Assembly: GCA_964449895.1 (NCBI GenBank)
Contig: CAYVBY010000001.1
Coordinates: 124,001 to 188,000 of the forward strand
Length of the DNA stretch: 64,000 bases
From: Intestinibacter sp964449895
GTDB taxonomy: Bacteria > Bacillota > Clostridia > Peptostreptococcales > Peptostreptococcaceae
Direction of reading: 5' to 3'
A model generated the notes under the pieces. That model made no database searches, was not told where the DNA came from, and saw nothing but the letters and a program-made list of their open reading frames with translations. The stretch's first letter is position 1. The number at the start of each line of letters is the position of its first letter. Of the stretch, positions 51,807 through 59,956 are shown in pieces. Both the position numbers and the translations under genes were made by a program.

Positions 51807-52283
51807 CTATATCAGAAAATGCAAACCATGCTGTTCACGCAAAAAACTGTCATAAAATTCAATCAAATCCCATACATCATCAGTACCATTCTTTTTCTGA
51901 AATCTCCTTTTATTATTAATCACTTTTTTCTTAATTTCATTAAGTAACTTTGAACAATCCAACGAAAATTTTGCCGCTCCTCGTTTTTCATATGCAAGAT
52001 GCGTGACAACAAAACGAAGGGTATGTAATATAATGCACTCATTATCTCCACATTCTTCTACAATCTGAATCACTGCATTTTCTACATCTTGATCAAAATT
52101 ACTTTCCTTACTTTCTTCGTAGTAAGCATATAAGACTTCTAAATTCGGTACTAAAATAGGCTCATATTTCGATTTTATTTCTGCATAAGGCGGCAAGCCA
52201 ATAGCAAAATTTGCCAATTTATTCTCGCTAATTGCAAGTTTAAGCCATTTTTCAGCGTATATACGTTTCTGAAGTGTGCTCAT
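51807..52283 (-). CDS. Protein of unknown function (158 aa)
   Basis: Mostly helical, starting STLQKRIYAEKWLKLA and ending FYDSFLREQHGLHFLI. Contains CGDNECIILHTLRFVVTHLAYEKRGAAKF. The ATG at 52283 has GGAGAGG 9 nt upstream. The C-terminal GLHF also ends the 53951 gene product, possibly by chance. No motif I can name. Confidence 0.55.
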   Translation of the reverse strand: MSTLQKRIYAEKWLKLAISENKLANFAIGLPPYAEIKSKYEPILVPNLEVLYAYYEESKESNFDQDVENAVIQIVEECGDNECIILHTLRFVVTHLAYEKRGAAKFSLDCSKLLNEIKKKVINNKRRFQKKNGTDDVWDLIEFYDSFLREQHGLHFLI

Positions 52284-52353
52284 GATTATCATCCTCTCCT
52301 TATATATAAGTTTGCTATTTGTTATATCATTTCATATATTTCAATTAAATTTA

Positions 52354-52830
52354 TTATATAAGTTTTTGACCTGTTCTCATTTCATATAAATAGCAACGAT
52401 TCTCTATACTCTTCCATATGTTTTCTTGATTTTGAACTCCCAATATTTGTTGTTTTAATTGTATAATTTTTTCTCTTAATAATGGTAAAATAGTGTCCAA
52501 ATCAACATTGTACATTACTTGAGTGTTTTTTATAAATTTTGCATAATAAACTAAAAAGTCTAAAACAATAGTAATTTTAAAATTATCATCACTATTTAAC
52601 AGTTCAGTTAATTTATTATTAATATATGAATCTATGTTAACATTTGGTCTATCAATTAAATAACAGTTAATTCCTTTTTGCATCAATTCCATATCATTAA
52701 CGTCATAATTTACAGAATCTTTAAAAGTTACTAAATACTCTCCAACACCTACTAAATATTCAAAAAACTCATCATTTCTATATGCTCTGTCAAATAATTG
52801 ACTTATACTTTCTTCTATTGTTTCTGACAT
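52354..52830 (-). CDS. Protein of unknown function (158 aa)
   Basis: Acidic, helical: SETIEESISQLFDRAYRNDEF and a C-terminal ENIWKSIENRCYLYEMRTGQKLI. No cysteine motif or membrane helix. More AT-rich than its neighbours, which suggests separate origin within the row. Preceded by a modest SD (GAAAGGATAAAA). Confidence 0.55.
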   Translation of the reverse strand: MSETIEESISQLFDRAYRNDEFFEYLVGVGEYLVTFKDSVNYDVNDMELMQKGINCYLIDRPNVNIDSYINNKLTELLNSDDNFKITIVLDFLVYYAKFIKNTQVMYNVDLDTILPLLREKIIQLKQQILGVQNQENIWKSIENRCYLYEMRTGQKLI

Positions 52831-52968
52831 AATTTTTATCCTTTCATTTTTAATTTACTTTTACAAAATATATCTCCACCCCACCAGTTTGCCATCCTAG
52901 ATAATATACAAACCGGCCAAGAGTGATTGCCCTTATAAACAACATTTTATATGTGAGCTAAATAGCAA

Positions 52969-53514
52969 TTATTTTTTCACATCCGTAACTTTCTGTAGGA
53001 CATCACTTTCCATTAATCTATTTTTTATTTGACTTAGCAATTCCTTACTAATAGAAAAGGGAATATGTTTTGTAATTTCATTCTCTATCATTATGTATTC
53101 CTCTATAAATTCTTCAACTGTATGCTCTGACATATAGTTTGCTGGTAAATCAACCTTAAAATTAACCCCACCAGTTTGATTCCATTCTCTCCAACACAAA
53201 CTACTGCATTCTAAAGAAGGCCATTTTTCTATTTCCACAGTAAGACTGATACCTTCTTTCTGAATGCCACTGAAAATCAATTCTATAGTTCTATATGGAG
53301 CTGCATAAACGGCCTGATAAGGTTTACCGCATTTTTTACAATATGTTGAGCCCGTCTTGTCTCTGTAATAGTAAAATGCGCGAAGTGGCTCTCCACATTC
53401 TTTACATTTACCCCAAACTCCTTCTTCATTGTTGCTTTTTGCAGTAGTATCAGAATCTCTTTTATCAGTTTTAATTTTAAAATCTCTCCAAAACCATCCA
53501 AGTATATTTTTCAT
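52969..53514 (-). CDS. Zinc-ribbon protein of unknown function
   Basis: 181 aa. Two CxxC knuckles, GKCKECGEPL (about residue 36-42) and TYCKKCGKPY (about 58-64), form a likely zinc ribbon. The rest contains paired cysteines and tryptophans (WPSLECSSLCWREWNQ) and an acidic helix EEFIEEYIMIENEI. SD AGGGAG. First gene of the minus-strand row; family not recognised. Confidence 0.65.
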   Translation of the reverse strand: MKNILGWFWRDFKIKTDKRDSDTTAKSNNEEGVWGKCKECGEPLRAFYYYRDKTGSTYCKKCGKPYQAVYAAPYRTIELIFSGIQKEGISLTVEIEKWPSLECSSLCWREWNQTGGVNFKVDLPANYMSEHTVEEFIEEYIMIENEITKHIPFSISKELLSQIKNRLMESDVLQKVTDVKK

Positions 53515-53611
53515 TTTGCATTACTCCCTTTTTATAATTTTATTATAGTATATCCTGAAAAAAGCCATATACTAACCTAATACGGATAATTGGCATTAAG
53601 TACAACATTTT

Positions 53612-53722
53612 CTATTGTTTAACCAATTCATTGCAATTATCCTCTGTAATGTCGATATATTTTTCGACACTACTAGTATTTGACTTCATTGCAAGTTTTC
53701 TGACAACATCTATAGATATGGT
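53612..53722 (-). pseudogene. C-terminal remnant of a tyrosine recombinase/integrase
   Basis: About 35 codons read TISIDVVRKLAMKSNTSS then VEKYIDITEDNCNELVKQ-stop, with a stop just upstream. The pattern KLAM-S-SS-EKYIDI is like the last helix and catalytic Tyr of phage and ICE integrases (usual LGHSS-TT--Y). It lies in a 436-bp non-coding stretch (53515-53950) with no other feature apart from the SD of the next gene. Confidence 0.5.
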
Positions 53723-53950
53723 TCACTCTTGGTATTTTTTTGTTACTAAGTTTTATTAATTAAATAATAGTCTTTTTTTTAATAGAAGTCAACTACTTTT
53801 CGTTGTGGCAAACTAACCGATAAAAGTTTTTTGAGATAAAAGCTAAAAATACTTCTCAATCCATTCATAATTAGATATTATTTACTATAAGAGCCTTATA
53901 CAAAAAAATAAAAACATAAAGCTTCTATAGCTTCGAAAGGAGGAAATACA

Positions 53951-54427
53951 ATGAACAATTTGGAAGCATATGCACTAGGTTTTACAAGAATTGTTTACAA
54001 TGAATACAAACAGGGAAACGAAATTGCATTTTTGCTATTTTTAGGAGGAGTTGCTCCTTTCATGCTTCAAGGAGCACCCGGAACAGGACATAATATTGTT
54101 ATGGTTATAGATGGCATTCATAATTATAAAAAAAAGCATCCTGATTGTGATATTGAAAAAGGATACCAACAAGGCTTAAATAAACTGGCATACTATGCTA
54201 CATCTCCGGAAAATATAATAACATTAGTGGATTGCATTAATTATGAGTTAAAAAAAGAAAAAGACGGAACAAATGTTTTTTGTGTGAATTGCAACGAAGC
54301 GCTAAATACCTTACATAAGAACATAGAACAATACCATTTTGAAATAATATCAGAGATGAAAGATTTTGACGAATGGGCAAAAGAACAAAATAATTATATG
54401 AAATCAAATTTTGGTCTTCATTTTTAA
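53951..54427 (+). CDS. Protein of unknown function (158 aa)
   Basis: Only + strand gene of the island, with a perfect AAAGGAGG. MNNLEAYALGFTRIVYNEYKQG; a glycine-rich segment GGVAPFMLQGAPGTGHN is a little like a P-loop but lacks GK[ST]. CVNCNEALNTLHKN has two close cysteines. Ends NYMKSNFGLHF. Not recognised. Confidence 0.55.
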   Translation: MNNLEAYALGFTRIVYNEYKQGNEIAFLLFLGGVAPFMLQGAPGTGHNIVMVIDGIHNYKKKHPDCDIEKGYQQGLNKLAYYATSPENIITLVDCINYELKKEKDGTNVFCVNCNEALNTLHKNIEQYHFEIISEMKDFDEWAKEQNNYMKSNFGLHF

Positions 54428-54429
54428 AG

Positions 54430-54452
54430 AAATCTTTATCCTAAAGATTTTT
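54430..54452 (+). terminator. Weak terminator after the 53951 gene
   Basis: AAATCTTTA / TAAAGATTT with a 3-nt loop, then TTTAAAG; just after the stop. Confidence 0.5.
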
Positions 54453-54460
54453 AAAGATGT

Positions 54461-54535
54461 AGATTTATTTGAAACACATTAACGGAAATTATATTTATCC
54501 ACAATTTACAAATGAATATAATTTCCTATGTGTTA
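54461..54535. repeat. 75-bp inverted repeat, copy 1
   Basis: Exact reverse complement, with one mismatch in 75 bp, of 56624-56698 (68 bp of it perfect). Each copy is itself an imperfect hairpin: AACACAT and GGAAATTATATT on one side answered by AATATAATTTCC and ATGTGTT on the other. A partial third copy lies at 15647-15687. Confidence 0.9.
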
Positions 54536-54541
54536 CGAAAG

Positions 54542-54568
54542 ATGACAGGGGCAAAATACCCCTGTCAT
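54542..54568 (-). terminator. GC-rich hairpin after the spoIVB remnant
   Basis: Perfect 10-bp stem ATGACAGGGG / CCCCTGTCAT with a 7-nt loop, directly after the remnant's stop; reads like that gene's old terminator (CTTTCG follows). Confidence 0.7.
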
Positions 54569-54572
54569 ACTT

Positions 54573-54668
54573 TTATCCCGCTCCTTCCAACATATTTTCA
54601 ATGAATATGCCATAGCTGGTATCTAGCGAGTTAACAAGCACATTTATAACACTACAACCCAATTTCTG
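54573..54668 (-). pseudogene. Remnant of a spoIVB 3' end
   Basis: The minus strand encodes KLGCSVINVLVNSLD followed by TSYGIFIENMLEGAG-stop, clearly the C-terminus of SpoIVB (compare KLIGAVTHVLVNDPT and TGYGIFIENMLDAAG in the gene at 55622). A stop lies just upstream. The DNA shares TTATCCCGCT and the 18-mer CATATTTTCAATGAATAT in register with the real gene end, as attachment-site copies would. Confidence 0.85.
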
Positions 54669-54677
54669 CTACAGGGT

Positions 54678-54752
54678 TTATGCACCTCCATAGCGTGCCT
54701 CATATGGCGTTTGGTAATTATTACAAGAATGCGGACGTACATGATTATATCT
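54678..54752 (-). pseudogene. C-terminal remnant of an IS3-family transposase
   Basis: Reads RYNHVRPHSCNNYQTPYEAR then YGGA-stop; YN-RPHS-N-QTPYE is the conserved end of IS3-type DDE transposases. It abuts the last codon of the next gene at 54751, so the insertion probably truncated that gene. Confidence 0.8.
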
Positions 54753-55389
54753 ATATCATTTTTTCTGACAATTTTTCTATTTTTGCTGTTACTTTATTTA
54801 CACAAAAACTGAACAAATTTAAATAATCTTCTGCATTCAATTTCAAATCATATTTTTTAATAAATGCAATAATAAAATCTTTATTTATTATTGCAGCAAA
54901 CAATGCTTCATAGTATCTTTTTGTTTGTTGTGGAACTATATTCAACGTGATTTTTAAATCATCTTTAATGTATTCAAAAAACGATAAATTATCTTCATTT
55001 CTTATTATTATTTTATCTTCTTTCAATTGATCTATTTCTTGGCAAGTATTATTTTGAATCATACTTGCATAATATTCTGATCGTAAGAGTTCCTCTAATC
55101 CTGTATTATCCTTTGTAGAGTTAATCTCTCTTCTAATTTCGGCACAATACTGATTAACTTTGTCTTTATCTTTTCCACAACAAATGCAACATGCAATTAT
55201 ATTATTTTCCAAACTTCCCATATCAGAAATTAATATATTATTTCCTCGTTCTACACCATATAATCCGTCTTTTCTGCAGATAATAAATGGTTCATATTTA
55301 TAATGATTGGAGTATATAAAAATACTATTTTCTTCTACATTAAAAGTATACTTTTCCCCTAATTGTTCTTTTAATAAGCTTATATTCAT
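54751..55389 (-). CDS. Protein of unknown function, 3' end probably truncated by IS
   Basis: 212 aa from the ATG at 55389 (SD AGGAGG; a further ATG at 55410 overlaps the SD). MNISLLKEQLGEKYTFNVEENSIFIY..., with a cysteine knot CCICCGKDKDKVNQYC and a helical C-terminus ending EKLSEKMI where the IS3 remnant begins. Family not recognised. The 232 bp between it and spoIVB hold no gene. Confidence 0.55.
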   Translation of the reverse strand: MNISLLKEQLGEKYTFNVEENSIFIYSNHYKYEPFIICRKDGLYGVERGNNILISDMGSLENNIIACCICCGKDKDKVNQYCAEIRREINSTKDNTGLEELLRSEYYASMIQNNTCQEIDQLKEDKIIIRNEDNLSFFEYIKDDLKITLNIVPQQTKRYYEALFAAIINKDFIIAFIKKYDLKLNAEDYLNLFSFCVNKVTAKIEKLSEKMI

Positions 55390-55621
55390 TTTTCCTCCTA
55401 TTGTTTCCATCCCACAATTGATTTGTACCGTTAGGGTTTACTAAAAAAATCGCTGCTCCATGCTCTAATCAAGTTTAGATATGTCTTGATACTTAATAAC
55501 CCATGAATCATTATGATAGACAGGTTATGCAGATAATACGCTAACTCTAAAACTCATGTATATATTATATCATAGACTTAAAAAACGCTAGAGGCATTGT
55601 GATATACCTATAGCATAAATC

Positions 55622-55770
55622 TTATCCCGCTGCATCCAGCATATTTTCAATGAATATCCCATATCCGGTGGTTGGGTCATTGACCAAAACGTGGGTTACC
55701 GCACCAATGAGCTTCCCGTCCTGGATGATCGGTGCGCCGGACATTCCTTGTACAATTCCTCCCATATAAT
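55622..55770 (-). other. GC-rich replaced 3' segment of spoIVB (candidate att site)
   Basis: From the codons for IVQGMSGAPI to the stop the DNA is about half G+C by eye, against about a quarter upstream in the same gene. It shares TTATCCCGCT and CATATTTTCAATGAATAT with the remnant at 54573. Confidence 0.65.
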
Positions 55771-56599
55771 CTATTAATTCTTTGTCTATTACTTGTATTT
55801 TAAAAGTTTTAGTATTATTATCTATATTTTTTATTAAAATATCATAGTATTTAATATCTTCATCCTGGGATTTAAATAAAATTTGAGCCTTTCCCTCTTT
55901 TATATCTTTAAAATTTGCCACTTTTACTAAATTATTTTTTTTGATATTAATTGAGCTTTTAAGTAAATTTCCTTCTATTCCAAAATCAGAGTTTTTATAA
56001 AAATTTCCTATTAAATTGGATAAATCAAATTCACCTTGAAATTTACCTATATTATTTCTTGTGCCTTTTAATGCTTTAAATTTAGATAATTTATATACTT
56101 GTCCTTTTTTTATTTTTAAGATTTTTTGAGTATCTGTATCACAAATAGGATGACCTATAGCATAAAATTTATTTTTCTCTATATCATAGCAAGTCATAGT
56201 CCCTATTCCAGAAATTTTATCTCTAACCCAAAATCCTAATTTAAAAAAATCACCTTCTCTTTTAGTTTTTATAATTTTTTTAATTATTTTTGCATCTCTT
56301 TCAAAAGAAATATTTACACTATCTTGTTTTAATTTATTCAAAATAGAAACTACATCTTCACTATTATGTATTTTTTGATTTTCTATATATAATATATTGT
56401 CTCCTTCTTTAAGACTATCTGTATATCTAATATTATCTTCTGAGCCTAATACTAAAACACCATCTGTATCTGCTTTTATCCCAATTACATCTCCCAATAA
56501 ATATACATATTTATTGTTACTTTCTAATAATTTATTATTTAAACTATAAATTGTAAAGCTCAATATAAAAATAAATACAAATAAATATAATTTTTTAAT
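55622..56599 (-). CDS. spoIVB: SpoIVB serine peptidase, with foreign-looking 3' end
   Basis: About 325 aa, PDZ-containing S55 protease that triggers SigK-pathway signalling across the forespore membranes. N-terminal signal helix (KKLYLFVFIFILSFTIYSL), PDZ (KEGDNILYIENQKIHNSEDVV), catalytic His in FYAIGHPI and Ser in VQGMSGAPI. The best SD (GGGAG) is 8 nt before an ATT codon (56599), giving M-KKLYLF; the TTG at 56614 lacks an SD. Codons from about 55770 to the stop, including the active-site Ser, are much GC-richer than the rest. Confidence 0.92.
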   Translation of the reverse strand: MKKLYLFVFIFILSFTIYSLNNKLLESNNKYVYLLGDVIGIKADTDGVLVLGSEDNIRYTDSLKEGDNILYIENQKIHNSEDVVSILNKLKQDSVNISFERDAKIIKKIIKTKREGDFFKLGFWVRDKISGIGTMTCYDIEKNKFYAIGHPICDTDTQKILKIKKGQVYKLSKFKALKGTRNNIGKFQGEFDLSNLIGNFYKNSDFGIEGNLLKSSINIKKNNLVKVANFKDIKEGKAQILFKSQDEDIKYYDILIKNIDNNTKTFKIQVIDKELIDYMGGIVQGMSGAPIIQDGKLIGAVTHVLVNDPTTGYGIFIENMLDAAG

Positions 56600-56623
56600 A
56601 TAAATCACTCCCAACTTAATTTA

Positions 56624-56698
56624 TAACACATAGGAAATTATATTCATTTGTAAATTGTGGATAAATATAATTTCCGTTAATGTGTTTCAAAGAAATCT
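56624..56698. repeat. 75-bp inverted repeat, copy 2, in the spoIVB promoter region
   Basis: Reverse complement of 54461-54535. It occupies most of the gap between the recN terminator and the spoIVB start, so it must carry or displace the spoIVB promoter. Confidence 0.9.
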
Positions 56699-56736
56699 TT
56701 ATCTATTATAATTTGTAATTTTTTCTTTTTTATTCT

Positions 56737-56768
56737 AAAAAACTTCCATCAAATTTGATGGAAGTTTT
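56737..56768 (-). terminator. Terminator after recN
   Basis: Near-perfect palindrome AAAACTTCCATCAAA / TTTGATGGAAGTTTT, U-rich on both ends, 12 nt after the recN stop. Confidence 0.88.
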
Positions 56769-56780
56769 CTTAAACTATAT

Positions 56781-58457
56781 TTAATTATTTTTTGCTAATT
56801 CTATTATCTCATGAGCATGTTCAATAGTTTTTTCAGTTATATTGTTACCTGCTATAAGCCTTGCAATTTCTTCTACTTTTTCTTCAATTGTAAGTTCTTT
56901 TATATTCGTAAAAGTTCTATTATTAGATGTATTTTTTTCTATTTGGTAATGAGTATCTCCATTAGCCGCAATTTGTGGTAGATGAGTTATACATATAACT
57001 TGCTTCTTCTTACCTATTTTAGATAATTTTTCTCCTACAATTTGCGCTGCTATACCACTTATTCCTGTATCTATCTCATCAAATACTAATGTGTCTATCT
57101 CATCTATATCAGCTAAAATAGTCTTAAAAGCTAACATAAATCTAGACATTTCTCCACCTGATGCAACCTTATATATAGGTTTTATGTCTTCACCTAAGTT
57201 AAACGAAGCCATAAATTCTACATCATCACATCCATTTTGATTAAATTGCACTTCTCTAAAGTTAACTTCAAATACCACATTTTTCATATTTAAGCTATGT
57301 AATTCTTTTAACAGTACATCTTGTAAATCTATAGCTACTTTTTTTCTGGCCTTGCGTATTTCATTTGCTTGATCGTATAAAATTTTTTCCATACTTTCAA
57401 GTTCTGATTTTAATGTAGCTACTTTTTCATCTCTATTTAAAATTTCATCTAGTCTATTTTGTATTTTTTCTCTGTATTCAAATATATCTTCTATAGAATT
57501 TCCGTATTTTCTTCTCAAATTATTAATTTGATCAATTCTCTGTTCTACTTCTTCCATTTCATAAGGATTAAAGCTTATATTTTCTTTATAATTTCGAATT
57601 TCTCTAGCTATATCTTGAATTTCATACATTATTCTCTCTATATTTTCACTGTAATCAGCTATATTTTTGTCATAAGAAGAAATATCTGTAAGTTCTTTAG
57701 AGGCAGAACCTATCAAATCAACAGCATTTATTTCTCCATCATATAATTTTTCATAAGATAAGCTTAAATTTCTATATATTTTTTCGCTATTTCTCATGAT
57801 ATCTCTTTGATTTTTTAAATTTTCATATTCATCAACATTTAAATTTGCTGAATCAATTTCATTAATTTGAAATTTAAGTAAATCAATTTCTCTTTGAATT
57901 TCTCTGTCATCCTTATTTTCATTTAATTCATTTAATTCTTTTTTTAATTTATTAAATTTATTGTAAGATTGTTTGTATATATCTTTAAAACCTTGAATAT
58001 CCTTTTCTCCAAACAAATCTAAAAATCTAATATGTGTATCTCTATTTAAAAGTAATTGATTTTGGTGTTGGCTATGCAAATCAACTATTGTCGATGCAAC
58101 TTCTTTAAGGATTGAAACTTTTACAGTTCTTCCATTAATTCTAGCCACACTTTTTCCATCTGAATAAATTACTCTAGTTATTATTATTTCTTCATCTTCA
58201 AAATCTATATCATATTTTTCTAAAACTGATTTGAGGTTAGAACTTTTTGATGAAACTAAAATTTCACATACACCTTTATTAGTTCCTTTTCTCAAAAAAG
58301 TTCTATCGTATTTTTCCCCTAAACATAAACCTAATGCTTCAATTATTATAGACTTTCCGGCTCCAGTTTCCCCTGTTAATATATTTAAACCGTTATTTAT
58401 AGTAAGTCTAGATTCTTCAATCAAAGCGCAATTTTTCATATACATTTCAAGGATCAT
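56781..58457 (-). CDS. recN: DNA repair ATPase RecN
   Basis: 558 aa SMC-like protein that holds broken DNA ends. Walker A NILTGETGAGKSIIIEAL (about 27-44), long coiled coil with central turn, KVASGGEMSRFMLAFK signature and LVFDEIDTGISG Walker B. SD AGAGGGGG. It lies 38 nt below tlyA; no argR gene separates them, unlike in several relatives. Confidence 0.96.
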   Translation of the reverse strand: MILEMYMKNCALIEESRLTINNGLNILTGETGAGKSIIIEALGLCLGEKYDRTFLRKGTNKGVCEILVSSKSSNLKSVLEKYDIDFEDEEIIITRVIYSDGKSVARINGRTVKVSILKEVASTIVDLHSQHQNQLLLNRDTHIRFLDLFGEKDIQGFKDIYKQSYNKFNKLKKELNELNENKDDREIQREIDLLKFQINEIDSANLNVDEYENLKNQRDIMRNSEKIYRNLSLSYEKLYDGEINAVDLIGSASKELTDISSYDKNIADYSENIERIMYEIQDIAREIRNYKENISFNPYEMEEVEQRIDQINNLRRKYGNSIEDIFEYREKIQNRLDEILNRDEKVATLKSELESMEKILYDQANEIRKARKKVAIDLQDVLLKELHSLNMKNVVFEVNFREVQFNQNGCDDVEFMASFNLGEDIKPIYKVASGGEMSRFMLAFKTILADIDEIDTLVFDEIDTGISGIAAQIVGEKLSKIGKKKQVICITHLPQIAANGDTHYQIEKNTSNNRTFTNIKELTIEEKVEEIARLIAGNNITEKTIEHAHEIIELAKNN

Positions 58458-58495
58458 ATTAACCCCCTCTTTCTCGACTAAGTTTCTATTTTTTA

Positions 58496-59308
58496 TTAAT
58501 GATTTAATTTATGTGAATCTTCAACAACATTAATTATTTGTTTTTTATAGTCTTCTTCATTAAATGTATAACCTTCATTGCTATTTTTCAAGTGAATAAG
58601 GTATTCTATATTTCCTTCTGGTCCTTTAATTGGAGAATAATCTAAGTTTAAAATAGAAAATCCAGTTTCTAAAGCAAATTTAGAAACCATTTCTATAACT
58701 TCAATATGTGTCGATTTTTCTCTAACTACACCTTTTTTACCAACCTTTTCTTTACCTGCTTCAAATTGAGGTTTTATAAGTGCAACTATTTCGCCTCCTG
58801 GTCTGATTAAATTGTGTGCAACTGGTAAAACTAATTTTAATGATATAAAAGATACATCTATAGATGCAAAATCTGCAAACTCTTTAGTATCTTCAATTGT
58901 AACATATCTAATATTAGTTCTTTCCATACATACAACTCTTTCATCTTGTCTTAATTTCCAAGCTAATTGTCCATATCCAACATCTATTGAAAATACTTTT
59001 TTAGCTCCATTTTGAAGCATACAATCAGTAAATCCACCTGTAGATGCGCCTATATCCATGCATACTTTATCTTGTAAAGTTACATCAAAATTTTTCATAG
59101 CTTTTTCTAATTTTAATCCACCTCTACTTACATAAGGGATAGGATTTCCTTTTACTTCTATTTTTGCATCTGTTTTTACTTCAGTCCCTGCTTTGTCACA
59201 TTTTTGATTGTTTACAAATACAAGTCCTGCCATTATAGATCTTTTCGCTTTTTCTCTACTTTCAAAAAATCCTTGTTCAACTAATAAAACATCTATTCTT
59301 TTTTTCAT
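58496..59308 (-). CDS. TlyA-family rRNA (cytidine-2'-O)-methyltransferase / S4-domain protein
   Basis: 270 aa. N-terminal S4 RNA-binding domain (RIDVLLVEQGFFESREKAKRSI), then FtsJ-like methyltransferase with MDIGASTGGFTDCML and DVSFISLKLVLP. TlyA modifies 16S and 23S rRNA. The ATG at 59308 has GAAAGGT; the TTG at 59323 is the SD itself. Confidence 0.9.
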   Translation of the reverse strand: MKKRIDVLLVEQGFFESREKAKRSIMAGLVFVNNQKCDKAGTEVKTDAKIEVKGNPIPYVSRGGLKLEKAMKNFDVTLQDKVCMDIGASTGGFTDCMLQNGAKKVFSIDVGYGQLAWKLRQDERVVCMERTNIRYVTIEDTKEFADFASIDVSFISLKLVLPVAHNLIRPGGEIVALIKPQFEAGKEKVGKKGVVREKSTHIEVIEMVSKFALETGFSILNLDYSPIKGPEGNIEYLIHLKNSNEGYTFNEEDYKKQIINVVEDSHKLNH

Positions 59309-59394
59309 AAATTTACCTTTCAATTAAAATAATTATTTTCTTTATATTAAGTTTATTTTATCATATTTTTATTTTTTCTACATACCAATTAAAA

Positions 59395-59430
59395 AAAGAA
59401 TATACCTTATATAATTAAAGTATATTCTTT
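59395..59430 (-). terminator. Terminator after the PAP2-like gene
   Basis: AAAGAATATAC / GTATATTCTTT, 11-bp perfect stem, 14-nt loop, A-run on the left giving U's on the minus strand. It ends the nusB-to-PAP2 operon. Confidence 0.85.
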
Positions 59431-59509
59431 CTATCTATATCTTAAACATTAGGATTATATCATACTTTTATTTTTTTTTCAATTTAAAGGATATTTTTAA
59501 AAATAATTC

Positions 59510-59938
59510 TTATGAAAAAAGAATCCCTATTGTTACACCTAATAATGCTCCAAATAATACTTCCTTTGGTGTATGTCCTACAAGTTCTTTTAATTTTTCA
59601 TGTTGATCAAATTTACCATGAAAAAAATCTTCTATTATTTGATTTAAAAGAGTAGCCTGTTTTCCCACTGCCCTTCTAACTCCTGAAGCATCATACATGA
59701 CAATTATTCCAAATACTGCACATATAGCAAATTCAACAGAATCAAAACCTTTTTCAAATCCAACTAAAGTTTGCAATGCTGTAACAAAAGAACTATGAGA
59801 ACTAGGCATTCCTCCCGAAGTAATTATTCTTTTAAAATCAATTCTTTTTTCTTTACCTGTAAATATTTTTATAAATTGTGCTAAAAAGCAAGAAAATATG
59901 CTTATAAATAAAATTTTATTATAAAAAATATCTGCCAT
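59510..59938 (-). CDS. Divergent PAP2-family membrane protein (YuiD-like)
   Basis: 142 aa, four helices with TSGGMPSSHSSFVTALQ (phosphatase-type SxxxH) and YDASGVRRAVGKQATLLN. Related proteins may act on undecaprenyl- or lipid phosphates. Sits where dxs often is, after ispA. Confidence 0.85.
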   Translation of the reverse strand: MADIFYNKILFISIFSCFLAQFIKIFTGKEKRIDFKRIITSGGMPSSHSSFVTALQTLVGFEKGFDSVEFAICAVFGIIVMYDASGVRRAVGKQATLLNQIIEDFFHGKFDQHEKLKELVGHTPKEVLFGALLGVTIGILFS

Positions 59939-59956
59939 TTTTCCTCCTGAAAATTA

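Noticed and set aside
53283..53501. 72-codon frame inside the zinc-ribbon gene
   Set aside because: Same strand, other frame, no SD; the longer frame has CxxC motifs.
53951..54427. P-loop in the 158-aa protein (GAPGTGHN)
   Set aside because: Looks like GxPGTGK but the Lys-Ser/Thr is missing, and there is no Walker B; not called an ATPase.
48350..55621. Intact prophage or ICE
   Set aside because: Only remnants of an integrase and a transposase; no structural, conjugation or replication genes.
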